62,649 nucleotides of DNA from Bradyrhizobium sp. (GTDB lineage Bacteria; Pseudomonadota; Alphaproteobacteria; Rhizobiales; Xanthobacteraceae), in NCBI RefSeq assembly GCF_030654605.1, contig NZ_JAURXB010000158.1, positions 1-62,649 on the forward strand, in the 5' to 3' direction. Shown here one piece after another: positions 16,192 to 24,974 of the stretch. Under the pieces are notes generated by a model. That model was not told the DNA's origin, made no database searches, and worked only from the letters and a program-made list of their open reading frames with translations. Made by a program: the position numbers and the translations under genes. Positions within the stretch are counted from its first letter, which is position 1. Each line of letters begins with the position of its first letter.

Positions 16192-17322
16192 ATGCTGCCG
16201 CTCGAGGGACTGACCGTCATTGCCGTCGAACAGGCGGTCGCCGCCCCGTTCTGCAGTTCGCGGCTGGCGGATGCCGGCGCCCATGTCATCAAGGTGGAAC
16301 GGCCGGAAGGCGACTTTGCCCGCGGCTACGATGCCGCGGCCAAGGGCCAGAGCAGCTATTTTGTCTGGCTCAACCGCGGCAAGGATTCTGCGGTCATCGA
16401 CCTCGCCACCAAAGAAGGTCGCGCGAGCCTCGAAAAGCTGATCGCGGGCGCGGATGTGCTGTTACAAAACCTCAAGCCCGGCTCGATGGACAAACTCGGC
16501 TTCTCGCTGGAACGTCTGCGAAAAGAATACCCAAAACTGATCTGCTGCACCATTTCCGGCTATGGCGACGATGGCCCCTACGCCGATCGCAAGGCCTATG
16601 ATCTGCTGATCCAGGCCGAGAGCGGGCTGGCATCGATCACCGGCGGACCGGAGGGACCGTCGCGGGTCGGCATTTCCGTGGTCGACATCGCCACCGGCGC
16701 CACCGCACATGCCGCCATTCTCGAGGCCCTGATCGCGCGCGGACGCACCGGCACGGGCGCCGACATCCGGATCTCGATGTTCGACGTGATGGCCGACTGG
16801 CTGGCGGTGCCGCTGCTCAACTCGGAGGCCGGCAATCCGCCGAAACGGATGGCGCTGGCGCATCCCTCGATCGCGCCCTACGGGGTTTTCCAGTCGAAGG
16901 ACGGCAAGGGAATCCTGATCTCGATCCAGAGCGAGCGCGAATGGAAGAAGCTTTGCGCCGAGGTGCTGGATCAGCCTGATCTGCCGAACGATCCCCGCTT
17001 CGCCAGCATGGTCGAGCGCGTTCGCAACCGGCAGCTCACGGACCAGGCGGTCGGCGACAGCTTTGCCAGGATGTCACGCGTCGATCTCCTGAAGCGCCTG
17101 GCCGATTCCGACATCGCATTTGCCGAAGTCAACACCATGGCCGATCTCGCCGTGCATCCGCATCTGCGCCGCATCGAGGTCGATACGCCGAATGGCCCGG
17201 TGAGCTATGCCGCGCCCGCCGCGATCTTCGTCGGCGAGCCGCGCCACTACGGCGCGGTGCCGGGCATCGGCGACACTCCCTCGGCCGCCAAAGCTCCTCA
17301 CCTCCGGGCAAAATCGTCATGA
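16192..17322 (+). CDS. Class III CoA-transferase (CaiB/BaiF family)
   Basis: 376 residues. The N-terminus LEGLTVIAVEQAVAAPFCSSRLADAGAHV and the aspartate in GISVVDIATG (Asp165), expected to form the acyl-aspartyl intermediate, are typical of the family. It moves CoA between carboxylic acids and would activate the substrate for the adjacent dehydrogenase and hydratase. It overlaps the MaoC-like gene by four bases (ATGA at 17319). The acid used cannot be read from the sequence. Confidence 0.85.
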   Translation: MLPLEGLTVIAVEQAVAAPFCSSRLADAGAHVIKVERPEGDFARGYDAAAKGQSSYFVWLNRGKDSAVIDLATKEGRASLEKLIAGADVLLQNLKPGSMDKLGFSLERLRKEYPKLICCTISGYGDDGPYADRKAYDLLIQAESGLASITGGPEGPSRVGISVVDIATGATAHAAILEALIARGRTGTGADIRISMFDVMADWLAVPLLNSEAGNPPKRMALAHPSIAPYGVFQSKDGKGILISIQSEREWKKLCAEVLDQPDLPNDPRFASMVERVRNRQLTDQAVGDSFARMSRVDLLKRLADSDIAFAEVNTMADLAVHPHLRRIEVDTPNGPVSYAAPAAIFVGEPRHYGAVPGIGDTPSAAKAPHLRAKSS

Positions 17323-18173
17323 CGGAAAAACTGGATCTCGATCATCTGCGTGGGTGGATTGGAAAAACCACCGAGGCTTCCGACATCGTCACCGCGCAAC
17401 TCGTAAAGGGCCTGCGCGCCACCCTGTTCCAGGAGATCGGCGAGCCTGGAGATGGCGATGCCGCGCCGTGGACCGTGCATTGGTGCCTGGCGCAGCCGGT
17501 GTTTCCGATGTCGGAACTCGGCCCGGACGGTCATCCCACCCGTGGCGGCTTCCTGCCGCCGGTGCCACTGCCGCGCCGGATGTGGGCCGGCGGCGAACTG
17601 GAATTTTTCGAACCGCTGCGGGTCGGCGACGAAGCGAAGCGGACCTCGCGGATCTCGGATGTGACGATGAAGACCGGTAGCACCGGCGTGCTGTGTTTTG
17701 TCTCCGTCGAGCACCTGATCACGACGACGCGCGGCACCGCGATCCGCGAGCGGCAGGATATCGTCTATCGCGACATGTCGACCACGCAGCCGGCAGCGCC
17801 CGCCAAGGCGCCCCCGCCGCCATCCGTTGCAAAGCACCGCGAAAGCCACATGGCCGATCCCGTGCTGCTGTTCCGCTATTCGGCGCTGACGTTCAACGGC
17901 CACCGCATTCACTACGACCGCGATTACGTCACGAAGGTCGAGGGCTATCCCGGCCTCGTGTTCCACGGCCCGATGCAGGCGGCCTTCATCGTCGAACTCG
18001 CCGCCAAACTTCATGGCGGCATGGCACCAAGAAAATTCAGCTATCGCGGGGTGCAGCCGCTGTTCGAAGGCAGCGAGTTCTCGGTCAACGCCAACGAGAC
18101 CGGCGCCGGCATGGATTTGTGGACCGCGAATTCGCAGGGACAGCCGACCATGAAGGGGACGGCGACGTGGTGA
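17319..18173 (+). CDS. MaoC-like acyl-CoA hydratase with FAS1-type N-terminal hotdog
   Basis: 284 residues with two hotdog halves. The N-terminal half contains FLPPVPLPRRMWAGGELEFFEPLRVGDE, and the C-terminal half carries YSALTFNGHRIHYDRDYV, with the Asn/His-containing hydratase motif, then PGLVFHGPMQAAF. This layout is that of mesaconyl-C4-CoA or itaconyl-CoA hydratase-like proteins. Together with the CoA-transferase and dehydrogenase upstream it forms an activation-oxidation-hydration module. Translation is coupled to the upstream gene. Confidence 0.82.
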   Translation: MTEKLDLDHLRGWIGKTTEASDIVTAQLVKGLRATLFQEIGEPGDGDAAPWTVHWCLAQPVFPMSELGPDGHPTRGGFLPPVPLPRRMWAGGELEFFEPLRVGDEAKRTSRISDVTMKTGSTGVLCFVSVEHLITTTRGTAIRERQDIVYRDMSTTQPAAPAKAPPPPSVAKHRESHMADPVLLFRYSALTFNGHRIHYDRDYVTKVEGYPGLVFHGPMQAAFIVELAAKLHGGMAPRKFSYRGVQPLFEGSEFSVNANETGAGMDLWTANSQGQPTMKGTATW

Positions 18174-18184
18174 AGCTCGGGGAC

Positions 18185-18287
18185 GTCATTCCGGGATGGT
18201 GCGTTAGCACCAGACCGCAGATGCGAAATTGCGCATCGGGGAATCTCGAGATTCCGGGTTCGATGCTTCGCATCGCCCCGGAATGAC
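18185..18287. repeat. Dispersed GTCATTCCGGG repeat, full copy
   Basis: It begins GTCATTCCGGG and ends CCCCGGAATGAC. It holds an internal hairpin TGGTGC-GTTA-GCACCA and a second palindrome around CTCGAG. Its right half is nearly identical to 47738-47816, and its left half is related to 750-794. It separates the hydratase gene from the decarboxylase gene. Confidence 0.75.
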
Positions 18288-18298
18288 GAATTGATCCT

Positions 18299-19933
18299 TT
18301 GAGGGCTCAACCTTTGTCCCGCAAGCCCACCAAAACCACCGCAGTCACCGTCAAGCAGGCCACGCTCGACCTGTTGCGGTCCTTCGGCATCAAGAAGGTG
18401 TTCGGCAATCCCGGCTCGACCGAATTGCCGTTTCTCGCCGACTGGCCTGACGATATCGACTACGTGCTGGGCTTGCAGGAAGCCTCCGTCATCGGCATGG
18501 CCGACGGCTATGCGCAGGCCACCCGCAACGCCGGTTTTGTCAATCTGCATTCGGGCGCCGGCGTCGGCCATGCGCTCGGCAACATCTTCACCGCCCATCG
18601 CAACCAGACGCCGCTGGTGATCACGGCGGGCCAGCAGGCGCGCTCGATCCTGCCGTTGCAGCCTTTCCTGTATGCCGAGCGCGCGTCGGAATTTCCGCGT
18701 CCCTATGTCAAATACTCGGTCGAACCGGCGCGGGCCGAAGACGTGCCTGCCGCGATCGCGCGCGCCTATTACGTGGCGATGCAGCCGCCCTGCGGCCCGA
18801 CGTTCGTATCCGTGCCGATCGACGACTGGGCCCATCCAACCCAGCCCATCGAGGCCCGCAGCGTCAGCCGCGAGCTTGGCCCCGACGCCAATGCGATGCA
18901 GGCACTCGCCGCCGCGCTCTCCGCCAGCAAGCGCCCTGCCCTCGTCGTCGGTCCCGGGGTCGATCGCGCCGGAGCCGTCGATCTGATGGTGCGCGTGGCG
19001 GAAAAGGCGAGAGCGTCCGTGTGGGTCAGCCCATTTTCGGCGCGCTGCAGTTTCCCGGAGCAGCATCCGCAATTCGCAGGCTTCCTGCACGCCTCGCCGT
19101 CACAGCTCTCGGATGCCTTGGGCCTGAACGATCTGGTGGTGGTGATCGGCGCGCCGGTCTTCACCTTCCACGTCGAGGGCCACGCCTCGATCTTCGACGG
19201 CACCACCACGATCTTCCAGATCACCGACGATTCCACTGCGGCAGCGGTAACGCCGTTCGGCACCAGCATCGTCGCGACCATAGAGCCCGCGCTGAGAATG
19301 CTGCTGGAACTGCTGCCCGAGACCAGGCGCACGATGCCGGCCGGTCGTGTTCTGTCCCCCGCGCCCCAAGCGGACGATCCGATTCCTGTCGAATATCTGC
19401 TGCACGCGCTGTCGTCGGCGATGCCCGCTGACGCCGTGCTGGTGGAGGAAGCCCCGTCACACCGTCCGGCGATGCAAAAATTCATGCCGATGCGCGGCCA
19501 GGACAGTTTCTGCACCATGGCGAGCGGCGGTCTCGGCTTTGGGCTGCCCGCCGCGGTCGGCATGGCGCTCGCCCGCCCCGGCATCCGGACCGTCTGCCTG
19601 ATCGGCGACGGCTCGGCAATGTATTCGATCCAGGCGCTGTGGACCGCGGCACAGCGCAAGCTGCCGCTGACCGTCGTGGTCATCAACAATCTGGGCTACG
19701 GCGCGATGCGCTCGTTCAGCCAGGTGATGCAGGTGCGCAACGTGCCCGGCCTCGATCTGCCCGGCATCGACTTTGTCAAGATCGCTGAAGGCATGGGCTG
19801 CGATGCGGTGCGCGTCAGCGCCTCGGCAGACCTGGCGCCCGCGCTTGCGCGCGGTCTCGCGCATGACGGCGTCAGCCTGATCGAGGTGATGGTGGATTCG
19901 GCGGTGCCGCTGCTTTATGCGAAGAAGGGCTGA
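18299..19933 (+). CDS. mdlC: Benzoylformate decarboxylase-like ThDP enzyme
   Basis: Up to 544 residues. Key residues of Pseudomonas MdlC are all recognisable: Ser40 in NPGSTELPF, the ThDP-activating Glu61 in LGLQEASV, His84 in VNLHSGAG, His291 in APVFTFHVEG, and the diphosphate-binding GDGSAMYSIQALWTA. It should decarboxylate an aromatic 2-oxoacid such as benzoylformate to the aldehyde. No ATG lies near the expected N-terminus; TTG codons at 18299 and 18314 are the candidates. No mandelate dehydrogenase or aldehyde dehydrogenase is adjacent, so the physiological substrate is open. Confidence 0.82.
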   Translation: MRAQPLSRKPTKTTAVTVKQATLDLLRSFGIKKVFGNPGSTELPFLADWPDDIDYVLGLQEASVIGMADGYAQATRNAGFVNLHSGAGVGHALGNIFTAHRNQTPLVITAGQQARSILPLQPFLYAERASEFPRPYVKYSVEPARAEDVPAAIARAYYVAMQPPCGPTFVSVPIDDWAHPTQPIEARSVSRELGPDANAMQALAAALSASKRPALVVGPGVDRAGAVDLMVRVAEKARASVWVSPFSARCSFPEQHPQFAGFLHASPSQLSDALGLNDLVVVIGAPVFTFHVEGHASIFDGTTTIFQITDDSTAAAVTPFGTSIVATIEPALRMLLELLPETRRTMPAGRVLSPAPQADDPIPVEYLLHALSSAMPADAVLVEEAPSHRPAMQKFMPMRGQDSFCTMASGGLGFGLPAAVGMALARPGIRTVCLIGDGSAMYSIQALWTAAQRKLPLTVVVINNLGYGAMRSFSQVMQVRNVPGLDLPGIDFVKIAEGMGCDAVRVSASADLAPALARGLAHDGVSLIEVMVDSAVPLLYAKKG

Positions 19934-19949
19934 CAACGCGACTCGTATT

Positions 19950-19973
19950 GCGGCAGGTCAGTCGACCTGTCGC
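19950..19973 (+). terminator. Hairpin after decarboxylase gene
   Basis: A ten-pair stem, GCGGCAGGTC / GACCTGTCGC (one G-T pair), with loop AGTC, 17 bases past the stop codon. No strong T-run follows, so factor-independent termination is uncertain. Confidence 0.45.
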
Positions 19974-20172
19974 GAATTATTAAAGCTGTTCGATTGAACT
20001 AAACTCCGCTAGCGTCCGTCTAAACGGCAACAAGACCGTTCTTTTGGCACTACTTAGAAGCATAATGACCGTGCAATCGCGCGAGTTCGCATAACTCCTC
20101 GCCGGCTGGCCTCTCAAGAACTCGAATGAGTGTTGTCGCGCCCGGCATCCGCCGAGCGACGGGAGGCGAATC

Positions 20173-22107
20173 TTGTCTAGATCCATTTCGCGGCTTTTGC
20201 CGCTGCTGCTGTTTTGCCAACTGCTTCCAGGCCAATTGGACGCCCAACAACCCAGCCGCCCGCCGATCCTGGGCCTGGGTGATGCGGTGGTCACCGGATT
20301 TTCCGAGTCCATCGCTCCCGACCCGGGCAAGCAGCGGCCGGCGAACAAGTCCGCCATTGATCTCACATTCATCAATCCCGACGCCCCTTCCGCCCGCGTC
20401 GTGAACCTCGGCCGGCCCGGATATGACTGGGACGGGCGGTTATTCCAGGCGCCCAAGACGTTCGACGTGTTCGCGAAGGAGACGGGTCAGCTGTTCGGCG
20501 TAGCGCTCGACGATGCGTCCGCGCCCAACATCTATCTCGCCGCCACCTCGGCGTTCGGCCTCAATCTGGTTGGCCGCGGCGCGGACGGATTGCCGGAACG
20601 CAGGAAAGCCGGCGGTCCCGGCACGGGATGGATGAAGGGACAATTCGGCCTCGACCTGCAGGGCGATCCCGGCAGCATCTACAAGGTCGACGGCAGCACC
20701 GGCGCAGTGACCTTGTTTGCCAAGGTCATGCTCGACGGCGTGCCCAATCCCGGACCGGCGCTGGGCAACCTAACCTACGATGCCGCGCACAAGCAGCTGT
20801 TGGTGTCTGATCTCTATACCGGAATGATTCATCGCTTCGCCGTCGCCGACGGCAGCGAACCCGGCGCGCCCTACGACCACGGCGTGACCGGCCGCGGCGC
20901 GGTCAGGCTGCCGCCGATGCCGTTCAATCCCGCCAACCGGCCCAACATCGCCAGCAACAAATTCAACGCAGAGAATCCGGACAGTTGGGGATTCGCCCCG
21001 CCCGAACGCCGGGTATGGGGTCTCGCAGTCCAGGCCGGACGGCTGTTCTACTCCGCGCGGAATGGCGCGACTGAAGGACCGCAAATCTGGTCGGTTGGCA
21101 TCGCACAGGACGGCAGTCTGGCGTCCGATGCGCGTCTCGAGGTTGAAGTTGCTGCGCAGCCCGGCCCGTATCCGGTGTCCGACATCGCGTTCTCGCAACG
21201 GGGCGCCATGATCCTGGCCCAGCGCGCGCCGATCGCCGCCAGCTATGATTACTCCGCATTCGCCAAACCGGGTGAGCCACGCCTGCTGCGCTACTGGCTG
21301 AAGGATGCCAGCGATCCGCCGTCGCCGGGGCTCTGGAAGCCGACGCCGGAGGAATACCCGGTCGGCTTCGCCGGTACTTATCGCAACACCAATGGCGGCG
21401 TCGCGCTCGGTTACGGCTACCGCCAGGACGGCACGATCGACACCGCGTCGTGCGAAGCCTCGCTGTGGACCACCGGGCAGAATCTCCGCAACAACCCGGC
21501 GCTGCGCAGCCAGCTCGAACCCGGCGGGCCGCTGCTGGTGAACGGGCTGCAAGGCATTCCGCCGGACATGATGCGTCGCGCCGACGAGCCGCCGGCAATC
21601 AGCTACTTCGTCGACTATGACGACAAGTTCGACGATGCGCGCGCCAGCGGTCACATCGGCAGCGTGCGGATTCTCGCGCGACCCTGCGCCGGGATGGTTG
21701 CCGGCAACACCTCCAGTCCGCCCTACGTCAGCGGTGGCGGCGGTGGTGGTCCGCCCCCTCCGCCTCCTCCTCCTCCGCCTCCCCCGCCGAAGGCCTGCTT
21801 CGCCACCAACGGTACGTTCGAGTGCGATCCCAAGACCGGCCAATGGGTCTACAAATTAACGGTCAGCGGTCCGGGCTGGATCAATACCGTCAGCGCCACC
21901 TCGCTGACACCGGGCGTCAGCGTTCCCGGCGGACCGATCCCGTTGAACCCCGCGAATATCCCGTTGACCGGAGCGCCGGGAACGACCGCGGTGATTGAGA
22001 TCTGCGCGTTCGACGCGACGGCGGCGGCCTCTGGCAAGCCCTACGATTGCTGCCGCACCAAGGTAACGGTGACGATCCCGCGCCAGGCTTGCGGGATCCG
22101 CAAATGA
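20173..22107 (+). CDS. Exported beta-propeller-like protein with poly-Pro linker and Cys-rich C-terminal domain
   Basis: 644 residues. The TTG start at 20173 is supported by a perfect GGGAGG six bases before it. A signal peptide (LLPLLLFCQLLPGQLDA) is followed by about 490 residues with repeated short strand motifs (GQLFGVALDD, GSIYKVDGSTG, LLVSDLYTGMIHRF), suggesting a propeller. A Gly run and 13 prolines (about residues 521-539) lead to a C-terminal domain of about 105 residues with C-x-CDP, TSLTPGV and a CC pair. That domain recurs in the next gene, 30 bases downstream. I do not recognise the family; it is a secreted or surface protein by inference. Confidence 0.7.
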   Translation: MSRSISRLLPLLLFCQLLPGQLDAQQPSRPPILGLGDAVVTGFSESIAPDPGKQRPANKSAIDLTFINPDAPSARVVNLGRPGYDWDGRLFQAPKTFDVFAKETGQLFGVALDDASAPNIYLAATSAFGLNLVGRGADGLPERRKAGGPGTGWMKGQFGLDLQGDPGSIYKVDGSTGAVTLFAKVMLDGVPNPGPALGNLTYDAAHKQLLVSDLYTGMIHRFAVADGSEPGAPYDHGVTGRGAVRLPPMPFNPANRPNIASNKFNAENPDSWGFAPPERRVWGLAVQAGRLFYSARNGATEGPQIWSVGIAQDGSLASDARLEVEVAAQPGPYPVSDIAFSQRGAMILAQRAPIAASYDYSAFAKPGEPRLLRYWLKDASDPPSPGLWKPTPEEYPVGFAGTYRNTNGGVALGYGYRQDGTIDTASCEASLWTTGQNLRNNPALRSQLEPGGPLLVNGLQGIPPDMMRRADEPPAISYFVDYDDKFDDARASGHIGSVRILARPCAGMVAGNTSSPPYVSGGGGGGPPPPPPPPPPPPPKACFATNGTFECDPKTGQWVYKLTVSGPGWINTVSATSLTPGVSVPGGPIPLNPANIPLTGAPGTTAVIEICAFDATAAASGKPYDCCRTKVTVTIPRQACGIRK

Positions 22108-22136
22108 CGAATCCCCGCCAGCCAGGAGCCTCTTTG

Positions 22137-24098
22137 ATGGAGCATGTCATGCTGCGCAGGATCATCGTCGGCGCAGCGCTGTCGATCGGCATGGCACTCG
22201 GTGTCCTTGGCGACGCCGGCTCGGCCTACGCGCAATCGGGACCGCTCTGCACCCGCTTTGAAGCCAGCTCCACCGAAGGCTGGGGTGCGTGCGCAGGCGC
22301 GCCGAACATCGTCATTACAACCACCGACGTCGGAAGCATCGGAGGCGCCGGGGATTACCATCTGCACCTGCGCGACACCTCGGGTGCATCGGCGGCCTGC
22401 TCCACCAACGAGAAATATCTCGGCGATTGGGTCAAGAAGATGGGTGGCTGCGGCCAGTTCTGCTTCGACTTCAAAGTCTTCGTATCCGGGAGCCCGCCCG
22501 GGCCGATCACGCCGAGCTTCTCGATCTGGAGCGGAGGGCTGCGGGCCGTCTTCGTCGCCAATTTCACGGTCACGTCAGCCGATCCGTGGCGACGGCAGAT
22601 ATGCGCGCCGATCCAATTGATTCAGAACGGCGAGAATTTGCCGGCCGGCGGTTCAGGAGGATGGCAGATCGCCCCGACTGGTGGCGGATACAACGCAAAC
22701 TGGAACACCATCATCCAGAACGTCACCATGGTCATGCTTCCGGTCGACTTCACCAAAAGTCCGTCGGAGGAAGTCGGCTATGACAATATGTGCATGAACC
22801 CGGCCGCATGTCCGGAACAGCCGAAGCCTCCGGAAGTCACCGGCTGCCTCAAGGACATGAAGGTGGACGTGAAGTGCAATCCGGACGGCAGCTATACGGT
22901 GACGCTGAGCGGCGCGGGTTTCTCCGCAAGCGACATCACGCTGACCTCGCTGACACCAGGCGTCACCGTGGCACCGCCGCAGCAGCCGTGGGCTGCCACA
23001 ACCACCTGGACGATATCCGGCGCAACGCCGGGTCAAGCCGTCGTGCTGGCAACCAACGAAACCAAGGTCGGCGGCGGCGGCGCGCCGGGGATCGATCAGT
23101 GCTGTTCCGGCGAAATCAAGCTCGTGATGCCGGAATGCAAGAAGCCGGACGACCAGAAAATCGATCTTGCGGTCGTCAAGACCGGGGGTACGAGTCCGGT
23201 TCCGCAGGTCAATGGCTATGCCTTCCACCTGGCGGTGACCAGCGTAGGTACGCCGTTCAGTGGCGCCAACGCGATCACCGTGACGGATGTCGTTCCCGCC
23301 GGCATGACATTCAACAGCGCGACGGGCACGAACTGGACTTGCGCGACCTTGCCGGCTGCCGCGGGGAGCACGATAACCTGCACCTATACCGGTGCCGGTC
23401 CAACCGCTCCCAACCAGTCGCTCGGCACCATCGACATCGTCGCAACCGCCATGGGCTCGGCGCCATTCCCGCCGTTCACGAATTGCGCGATGGTCGGACT
23501 CAAGCCCGGTTCGGGATTGAGCGACGGCAATCCGCCGAACGACAAATCCTGCGTGACGGTGACCAAGCCGCCGCCCGCCGACTGTCTGCCGCCGATGGTG
23601 CCCGGCGCCTTCCCCGGTCAGTGCATCTGCCCGCAAGGCACCGTGCTGAAGGGCAGGGAATGCGTGAAGCAGGAAGCCTGCGCGCTCCCGATGATTCCGG
23701 GCCCGGTTGCCGGCGTGTGCGTCTGTCCACAAGGGCTGGTGCAGCAGGGCAAGCGATGCGTGCCGGCGCTGCAATGCCGCGCGCCGCTCGTTCCGAATGC
23801 CGCCGGCACCGTCTGCGTCTGCAAGCCCGGGCTGGTGCCGAAGGGACGAACATGCGTGGAGCAGCCCACCTGCAAACCGCCGGCGAAACTCAATCGCCGC
23901 GGCGCCTGCGAATGCCCGACGGATATGGTGGCGAGAGGAAACAGCTGCGTCGAGCGCGAGCGCCCGAGACCGCAGGTTTCCCCCGGCGACTTCATCCGCA
24001 CTATTCCCGGAGGCGGCCGTGACAACCCTCGCGGTCGTGACACCGACAGTCCGCGCGGCGGCGGTCAGGGTCCGGCTGATTTTCCGGGAAAGCGCTAG
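22137..24098 (+). CDS. Exported multidomain protein: shared beta domain, DUF11-like domain, Cys-rich tandem repeats
   Basis: 653 residues; the ATG at 22137 follows AGGAG at about 8 bases. The signal peptide ends near AYAQ (residue 32). Order: a unique domain to about 225; a domain at about 235-335 related to the end of the upstream protein (CNPDGSY, TSLTPGV, QCC); a DUF11-type region at about 345-470 (IDLAVVKTGG, VTDVVPAGMTF); four Cys-rich repeats at about 480-605 of the form C-x(10-13)-C-x-CP-x(8-10)-C-V; and a basic Gly/Arg tail. DUF11 domains occur in surface proteins. No sorting motif or secretion system is visible. It probably acts with the upstream protein. Confidence 0.72.
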   Translation: MEHVMLRRIIVGAALSIGMALGVLGDAGSAYAQSGPLCTRFEASSTEGWGACAGAPNIVITTTDVGSIGGAGDYHLHLRDTSGASAACSTNEKYLGDWVKKMGGCGQFCFDFKVFVSGSPPGPITPSFSIWSGGLRAVFVANFTVTSADPWRRQICAPIQLIQNGENLPAGGSGGWQIAPTGGGYNANWNTIIQNVTMVMLPVDFTKSPSEEVGYDNMCMNPAACPEQPKPPEVTGCLKDMKVDVKCNPDGSYTVTLSGAGFSASDITLTSLTPGVTVAPPQQPWAATTTWTISGATPGQAVVLATNETKVGGGGAPGIDQCCSGEIKLVMPECKKPDDQKIDLAVVKTGGTSPVPQVNGYAFHLAVTSVGTPFSGANAITVTDVVPAGMTFNSATGTNWTCATLPAAAGSTITCTYTGAGPTAPNQSLGTIDIVATAMGSAPFPPFTNCAMVGLKPGSGLSDGNPPNDKSCVTVTKPPPADCLPPMVPGAFPGQCICPQGTVLKGRECVKQEACALPMIPGPVAGVCVCPQGLVQQGKRCVPALQCRAPLVPNAAGTVCVCKPGLVPKGRTCVEQPTCKPPAKLNRRGACECPTDMVARGNSCVERERPRPQVSPGDFIRTIPGGGRDNPRGRDTDSPRGGGQGPADFPGKR

Positions 24099-24115
24099 GG
24101 GTTTTCGGATCAATT

Positions 24116-24145
24116 GATGTGTGCCGCAGCGATGCGGCACACATC
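24116..24145. terminator. Perfect hairpin between convergent genes
   Basis: GATGTGTGCCGC and GCGGCACACATC are exact inverted arms around a 6-base loop, 17 bases after one stop and 3 bases from the other. It probably ends transcription from both sides. Confidence 0.7.
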
Positions 24146-24148
24146 GCC

Positions 24149-24946
24149 TTACGACTTCCCGTAAGCTTCCCGCATCTTCGCCTGGATCTTCGCCATGCCC
24201 GCGATCCAGCGATCGTAATTTTCGGTCTTCTTGCGCATGTAGCCGAGCACCTGCGGGTGCGGCAGGATGACAAAGGTTTCCTGCCCGAGGCCGGCCAGCA
24301 CGTCCAGCGCGACCTGTTCCGGCGTCAGATCGCCGTCACCGGATTGCGGACCTTTCGGGATCGACCGCAGCATATTGGTGTCGACGCCCTGCGGGCACAG
24401 GATCGACACCTTGATGCCGTCGGCCTTGTGCGAGATGGCGAGGTTTTCCGCGAACCCCACGGCCGCATGTTTGGTCGTGGAATAGGCCGGGCTGCCGACC
24501 TGGGACAAAAGCCCCGCGGCGGAAATCGTGTTGAGGAAATAGCCGCCACCGCGCGCCTTCATGCGCGGGATCAGGTGCCGCGCCGCATAGACATGCGCCA
24601 TGACGTGAATCGCCCAGCTTCGCGCCCACGGCTCGTCCGAGCTGCCGCCCGCATTGACCGACATCGGGTCGAAACCGCCGCCGATTCCGGCGTTGGAGCA
24701 GAACAGCGCGATCGGTCCAAACTTCTGCTCGGTCTCCTCGATGAGGCGGCGGATGTCCTGCTCCTGCCCGACATCGCATTTGAACGCCGCGCCGCCGACC
24801 GAGGCCGCGACGGCCTCTGCATTGGCCAGATCGAGATCGGCGACCACGACCTTGGCAGCCCCCGCGCGGTGGAAGGCTTCGCACAGCGCGCGGCCGATGC
24901 CGTTGGCGCCTCCGGTGACAACCACGACCTTACCCGCCACCTGCAT
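24149..24946 (-). CDS. Short-chain dehydrogenase/reductase
   Basis: 265 residues from the ATG at 24946, which has GGAG at a good distance; the GTG six bases upstream is too close to that site. The classical SDR pattern is complete: TGGANGIG cofactor loop, an Asp after strand 2 (VVVADLD) favouring NAD, CSNAGIG, and Ser142 / Tyr155 / Lys159 (SAAG, YSTTK). An alcohol or carbonyl substrate is likely, but its identity is not readable. It is followed at its 5' side by the hemolysin III gene in the opposite reading order. Confidence 0.85.
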   Translation of the reverse strand: MQVAGKVVVVTGGANGIGRALCEAFHRAGAAKVVVADLDLANAEAVAASVGGAAFKCDVGQEQDIRRLIEETEQKFGPIALFCSNAGIGGGFDPMSVNAGGSSDEPWARSWAIHVMAHVYAARHLIPRMKARGGGYFLNTISAAGLLSQVGSPAYSTTKHAAVGFAENLAISHKADGIKVSILCPQGVDTNMLRSIPKGPQSGDGDLTPEQVALDVLAGLGQETFVILPHPQVLGYMRKKTENYDRWIAGMAKIQAKMREAYGKS

Positions 24947-24974
24947 CGCCACGCTCCGATTAGTTGTTGAAAGT

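Noticed and set aside
21741..21790. GGT/CCG/CCT-rich tract as a possible assembly or frameshift error
   Set aside because: The reading frame is kept across it, and Gly-run plus poly-Pro linkers before a C-terminal domain are a normal protein feature.
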